A stretch of DNA of 64,000 bases from Mycocentrospora acerina (lineage: Eukaryota > Ascomycota > Dothideomycetes > Pleosporales), in contig JAKUHH010000041.1 of assembly GCA_022701365.1 (NCBI GenBank), forward strand, positions 744,001 through 808,000, read 5' to 3'. Under the pieces are notes generated by a model. It had not been told where the DNA came from, ran no database searches, and was given only the letters and a program-made list of their open reading frames with translations. Shown one piece after another: positions 60,184 to 64,000 of this stretch (position 1 is the first letter of the stretch; every line of letters starts with the position of its first letter). The translations under genes were made by a program, and so were the position numbers.

Positions 60184-60690
60184 GAACTGTGGGGCAATAT
60201 GTTTAGGGAGATGGGCGCAGATAGAAAATGCCAAGGCTTATGCGTTGTGCTTAAGACACGACTTAGGAACACGTTGTACGGGTAACAATGCGATTCAGAA
60301 ACATATTGGTTTCATATCTTTTTTTCTAAAAGTGTCACAAATTATTAAAATATACATCCTTGAAGTAAAAGTTCATTTCTAGTCCTTTATAAAACTGCAG
60401 AACACTACAACTTGTAATGGTCAGGCGCCCTGCCCTTGCTATTGATACTACGCAATAACCCTACTTATACCAAAAGGTAAGCACAAGAATACTTAAGCAA
60501 GTATTCTATGTGTAGTATAATATATATAGTGCTAGATCTAGACTTTGCCGACTAGATGCTATAAGCGAGGTAAGCCACGTTGACTGTGCACGTGCTTAGT
60601 CGTTACACAACTAACACTAACTTTGCCTTTTTCAGCGCGTCTGCTCTAACGCCTGCGGCATCAATATTTCATCAGACATTATCTTAACAC
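60184..60690. other. Spacer between retrotransposons
   Basis: About 500 bp of sequence with normal CpA/TpG content next to the GAACT duplication. It looks like original chromosomal DNA. No gene seen. Confidence 0.55.
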
Positions 60691-61048
60691 ACGTTAGACA
60701 GTCTCTCCTCTAATTTCTAGAGCCCTAGGGCCTAGGGTAGTAATTTGCAGCTAGGTTACAATCCTGCAATTTTGCAACATTAATTTTTTAACATTTAACA
60801 CTTAGACTATAACTACACTAGAATGTTAAGAGGCTAGAAATAGCCCTCCTGCTAACACTAGAAATAGACCCTAACTAGCTAATTTTTAATTTCCTAGAAC
60901 TAGTGCTATAGCTAGCCCTAGTCCTAGTCTTAGCCCTAGCCTTAGGCCTTGTACTAGAACAGTTAACCCCTATTCTATAATCTATTTAGACAAGAAAGAG
61001 CAAGAAGAGAGTAAAGATAAGCTAGCAAATATTAAGATAGAATAAGAG
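60691..61048. other. AT-rich RIP-mutated segment of unknown origin
   Basis: TpA-rich sequence with CTAG-like repeats (for example CTAGCCCTAGTCCTAGTC), mutated in the RIP manner. I could not assign it to an element. Confidence 0.45.
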
Positions 61049-61816
61049 TTTTTTTTTTTTTTTCTTCATTTATATTGCATTAATCTATCTAACTAGCTAG
61101 ACTAAATACAATAATACCTATGCAGACGTTAGTCTATAAGACGCTGTTTTTCCTCCTAGGCTAAGCTCTCTTATTCTAGAGCCCTAGAAGCCTAGTAAAA
61201 CAGTAGTAGTGCTCTTACTACGCAGCTTACTAACAATAGGTTATTTCTACAGCAGGTCTATTTTGTTGTAGTAGGCCTTTAGGTCAAGGCTCCTGCAGCA
61301 GGCAGCTGTCTAGGCTGTTGCTATTTGTTGTTTTTGTGTGTTGTGGAGGCCTGTTGCTAGGCCCCTGTTGCTCGTTGTTGTAGGCTATTGCTAGCCCCCT
61401 GTTGCGCGTTGCAGAGGCCTGTTGCTAGGCCCCTGTTGCACGTTGTTGTGGCCTGTTGGTGGCCCCCTGTTGCGCGTTGCAGGGGCCTATTGCTAGGCCC
61501 CTGTTGCTCGTTGTAATCTCTTCTAGTCTAGAGCTCCTGCAGCTAGCAGCCACCTAGCTGTTGCTATTTCTGTTTTTTGCAAAAACTTAAGCAGTGCTGT
61601 TTGCCCTGCTTTAGTATTAAAGATAGCATCTAATGTTAGCCTACCTATCTCTTTCTGTATTTCTTTTCTTTCTAGATTGTAGTGTTTATAATATAAGAGC
61701 AAGTGCTTAGGTGTTTGCAACGCGTTGCAACTACTAAAACATGCTCTTTTTTTATCTTTGCCTATTGCTCTAGAAAAAGCTTTAAAAAAGCCTTTTCTTA
61801 GCTTAAGCTAATAGTA
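61049..61816 (-). mobile_element. 3' end of a LINE-like (Tad-type) element, truncated
   Basis: A minus-strand frame at 61,523-61,720 reads QTPKHLLLYYKHYNLERKEI, then LDAIFNTKAGQTALLKFLQK and ends LLAAGALD. This resembles the C-terminal zinc-binding end of fungal LINE reverse transcriptases, with an S-C-N-x-L lead-in just upstream. Downstream lies a minisatellite, then a 15-base T run on the plus strand (61,049-61,063) that would be the poly(A) tail. The 5' side is cut by element A2 at 61,817. Confidence 0.6.
61348..61517 (-). repeat. GC-rich minisatellite, ~34-bp units
   Basis: Five imperfect units built of GGCCTGTTGCTAGGCCCCTG followed by TTGC(T/G)CGTTG-like sequence. It lies in the 3' non-coding part of the LINE-like relic and keeps a high GC content in contrast to its surroundings. 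Confidence 0.85.
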
Positions 61817-62104
61817 TGTAACAACGCAGGTTATAAGAGAGTGATCTAAATAGGGTCTGAAGTGTCTACTACTAGGCATATAGGAGTGCTAGGACTAGAG
61901 GATATACTAAAGATACTATTCTCTATACCTATAGGTCTTATATAAAAGGATATAGAAAAACTACTCTATAAAGCTATACAGACTACTCCTCTTATATGTC
62001 TCTTCTTAAGGTTATTATCTAAGGTAAGTATAAATTAGGTAGCTATTTAATAAGTGTTAGTTAACTTAAAGGTAATAATATTATATAATATTATAAATAT
62101 TATA
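61817..62104 (-). repeat. 3' LTR of element A2
   Basis: 288 bp, reverse complement of the A1 LTR, exactly the same length. Its outer ~80 bp keep TpG (GGTCTGAAGTGTC), the inner part is strongly TpA-rich. Confidence 0.9.
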
Positions 62105-62589
62105 CTACCTTTTTTTTTATATAAGCAGAAAGTCCCTTTTTATAGAGTTATCTTTTTATTTGTATAAGAAAGAAAGAGAAGAAGAGGTAAAGTAAGGTTT
62201 AGATAGTATCTAGGTTTCTTTCTTTTATCTTTATAAAGCCCTTTTATCTAAAGTTTATATTACTTCTCTCTTTTACTTTTCTTTATAGTATAAGTCTTTA
62301 TCTTATCTAAATATATCTTTATTTATATTTAACTCTTATTTATATCTTTATATATAGTAATCTTTAATAATATTCTAACTTTTACTTTAAGAATCTTTTT
62401 TTTATTATTGCCTTAATAAGTATTTTTTTTACCTTAAGACAGGTTCTTATATATAGAGGCTTCTCTTCTTAAAATCTTAATCTCTTTAGTAGTTAAGCTT
62501 AATATTTTTTATACATATCCCTTATTAAGCCTTTTTAGTAGTGTTTTACTACTAAGTATTAGTAAAACTATAACTATAACTATAACTAC

Positions 62590-63389
62590 AACTGCAACTG
62601 CAGCAGCAGCAACAATAACACTAGCAGCACTAGCACTAGCACTAGCACCTGCACCTGCACCTGCGCCTGCCCCTTATACTAATCCTTGTCCCTTCTAGTG
62701 CCCTCTTAGTAGCTTTCTAGGTTATTTGCATATAGTACGTGTAGGCTATTACTTATAGGTAATTTATTAAGTTTAAGTTTTATTTAGTAAAGTTAAAAAA
62801 ATACTACTATTATATAAAGCAGAATAAGAATTATAATCTAGTAAGTATCTATATCTTATCTTATAGTCTTTAGTACTAATTTCTTAATAAGTACTATTAT
62901 ATATTAGACTTAAGTTTAAGTCTTTTTAGCAGGCTTTAAACTTATAGAGCAACTCTGTCTATAGCAGTATTAATAATAATAAAAAATATAGTTAGAAAGC
63001 TTACTACTAAGGCAGCTTATTAGCTAGTAAAATATATATAAGTAGCTAACTCTTAAGTTACTAGTATAACTATAGTAAAAGTTATACCTATATATTATTA
63101 GTTAATAAAAAAAGAAGTTTAGTTTTTATAAGTAGAGTTAGAGGAGATTTAAAAGGTAGTAGTAAGTATAAAGGCTATAATAGAGAGAATAAGAGAAAAG
63201 ATAAAAAAAATAGTAGTAAAGATAGTAGAGATAGTAGCAGCATTAGCAAAAAAAGGTAGAAGTAGTAAGAGTAAAGTAGCTATTAGAGAGAAAGTTAGTA
63301 AAAGTAGTAGTAGTAATAATATAGTAAGGTCTTTAGGCAAAAGTAAGCTAGTAAAGTTTAGTAAAGATATAGTAATAAGTAGCACTTAA
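62590..63389 (+). pseudogene. Antisense accessory gene of element A2
   Basis: Second copy of the A1 accessory gene, on the plus strand because A2 is inverted. The coiled-coil part ends KSKLVKFSKDIVISST at the stop 63,387-63,389, aligned with A1 without gaps over the last ~300 bp that I compared; differences are nearly all transitions. It shows the same frame relation between the Cys-rich and coiled-coil parts as A1. Left limit approximate. Confidence 0.6.
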
Positions 63390-64000
63390 ACTATATCTAA
63401 GTTAAGTCTGTTAGCTTGTATATACTATATATATTTATAAATAAGAATTATAATACCTAATATAATTATCTTCTAATTGTAATATATCTTCTACTTTTTT
63501 TTTTAAGTTTATATCTAGCTATTAAGTCCTTATAGTAAGCTAGCCTTATTTAGATACTTCTTATAAAAAGCCCTTAATTTAAAAAAAGATTTTATAAAAT
63601 TTAAATTTTTATACTAAATAAAGTCTAAGTTATATCTAACTAAGCTAATTTAATATTTTAGAGTAGATTAGTAGACTTTACTAGTAAGTATCTATTTTAC
63701 TTTTTATTTATTAATGCTATAAATTATGTTTTTATTAGGCTTTAGTACTTTTTATTTTAGTAAAAGGTCTTAAAAGTCCTTATATAGGATATTTAGTGCA
63801 AAGATATTATATATATATAAGCTTAAGAGTAACTTTAACTAATAAGAGTGCTTAACTTATTAAAGTACCTTAAAAGGCTCTTTTTATTACACAGATAGCT
63901 TTTAGCTAGGTCTTAGGTTAGTTAAGTTTTTAGTAGATAAGTACACTATATCTCTAACTTGCTAATCTACTAGTAATTAGTACTTATTAACTATAGCTTA

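Larger units (their letters stand above)
61817..64000 (-). mobile_element. Second copy of the outer retrotransposon (A2), minus strand, partial
   Basis: Reverse-complement copy of A1's 3' end: the 288-bp LTR (61,817-62,104), the accessory gene and the end of integrase, running off the window. It is more strongly mutated to A/T than A1. The end at 63,880-64,000 matches A1 about 57,950-58,140 in reverse complement. It is inserted into the LINE-like relic, so it is younger than that element. Confidence 0.88.

Overview
The window is chromosomal DNA from a filamentous ascomycete. The genes have short introns (about 45-110 nt, GT..AG with CTAAC/CTGAC-like branch points). The proteins are of fungal type: a DPR-motif dehydrin-like protein, a Sec2/Rabin8-type GEF, an AP-1-like bZIP and a CryA/PHR1-type photolyase. 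The right end carries retrotransposons mutated in the way repeat-induced point mutation (RIP) mutates DNA. The gene set and the membrane-protein pseudogene at 42.4-44.3 kb fit a dothideomycete, most likely Pleosporales; that placement is inference.

The left 46 kb is a normal gene region. In order it holds: the 3' end of eIF3a (+), sorting nexin SNX3 (+), a sodium:solute-symporter family transporter (+), a 3.4-kb gene-free stretch with a direct repeat and a hexanucleotide array, an AP-1-like bZIP factor (+), a secreted-type alkaline phosphatase (-), a class I photolyase (+), an EI24/RRT8-like membrane protein (-), a repeat-rich dehydrin-like protein (+), a 5.6-kb stretch without a recognisable gene, a large leucine-rich-repeat protein (+), the PP1 catalytic subunit (+), a Sec2-domain Rab GEF (+), a ketopantoate-reductase-like enzyme (-), the exosome cofactor Lrp1/Rrp47 (+), a decayed membrane-protein gene (+) and an F-box-like gene (-). 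The genes look like independent housekeeping and stress genes, not a pathway cluster. Several introns and promoters are filled with micro- or minisatellites.

From 46,238 to the end lies an AT-rich retrotransposon block. A Ty3/gypsy LTR element (A1, 46,238-60,183, + strand, 288-bp LTRs, 5-bp duplication GAACT) is split by a second LTR element (B, 48,054-54,549, - strand, 488-bp LTRs, duplication CTCCC). After a spacer of about 500 bp come an unassigned AT-rich segment, a LINE-like 3' end (- strand), and a second copy of the outer element (A2, - strand, LTR 61,817-62,104) that runs off the window. The coding remains are full of TAA/TAG stops and TpA dinucleotides. The LTR pairs differ almost entirely by C/T and G/A changes.

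The most interesting signal is that both LTR families carry, between pol and the 3' LTR, an accessory gene on the strand opposite to gag-pol. Each encodes a cysteine-rich, zinc-finger-like part followed by a charged coiled coil. In element B it is one frame of 169 codons with only four stops; in element A it is seen in two independent copies. A second unusual point is that RIP-type changes are sparse in the outermost 75-200 bp at the element ends that can be compared.
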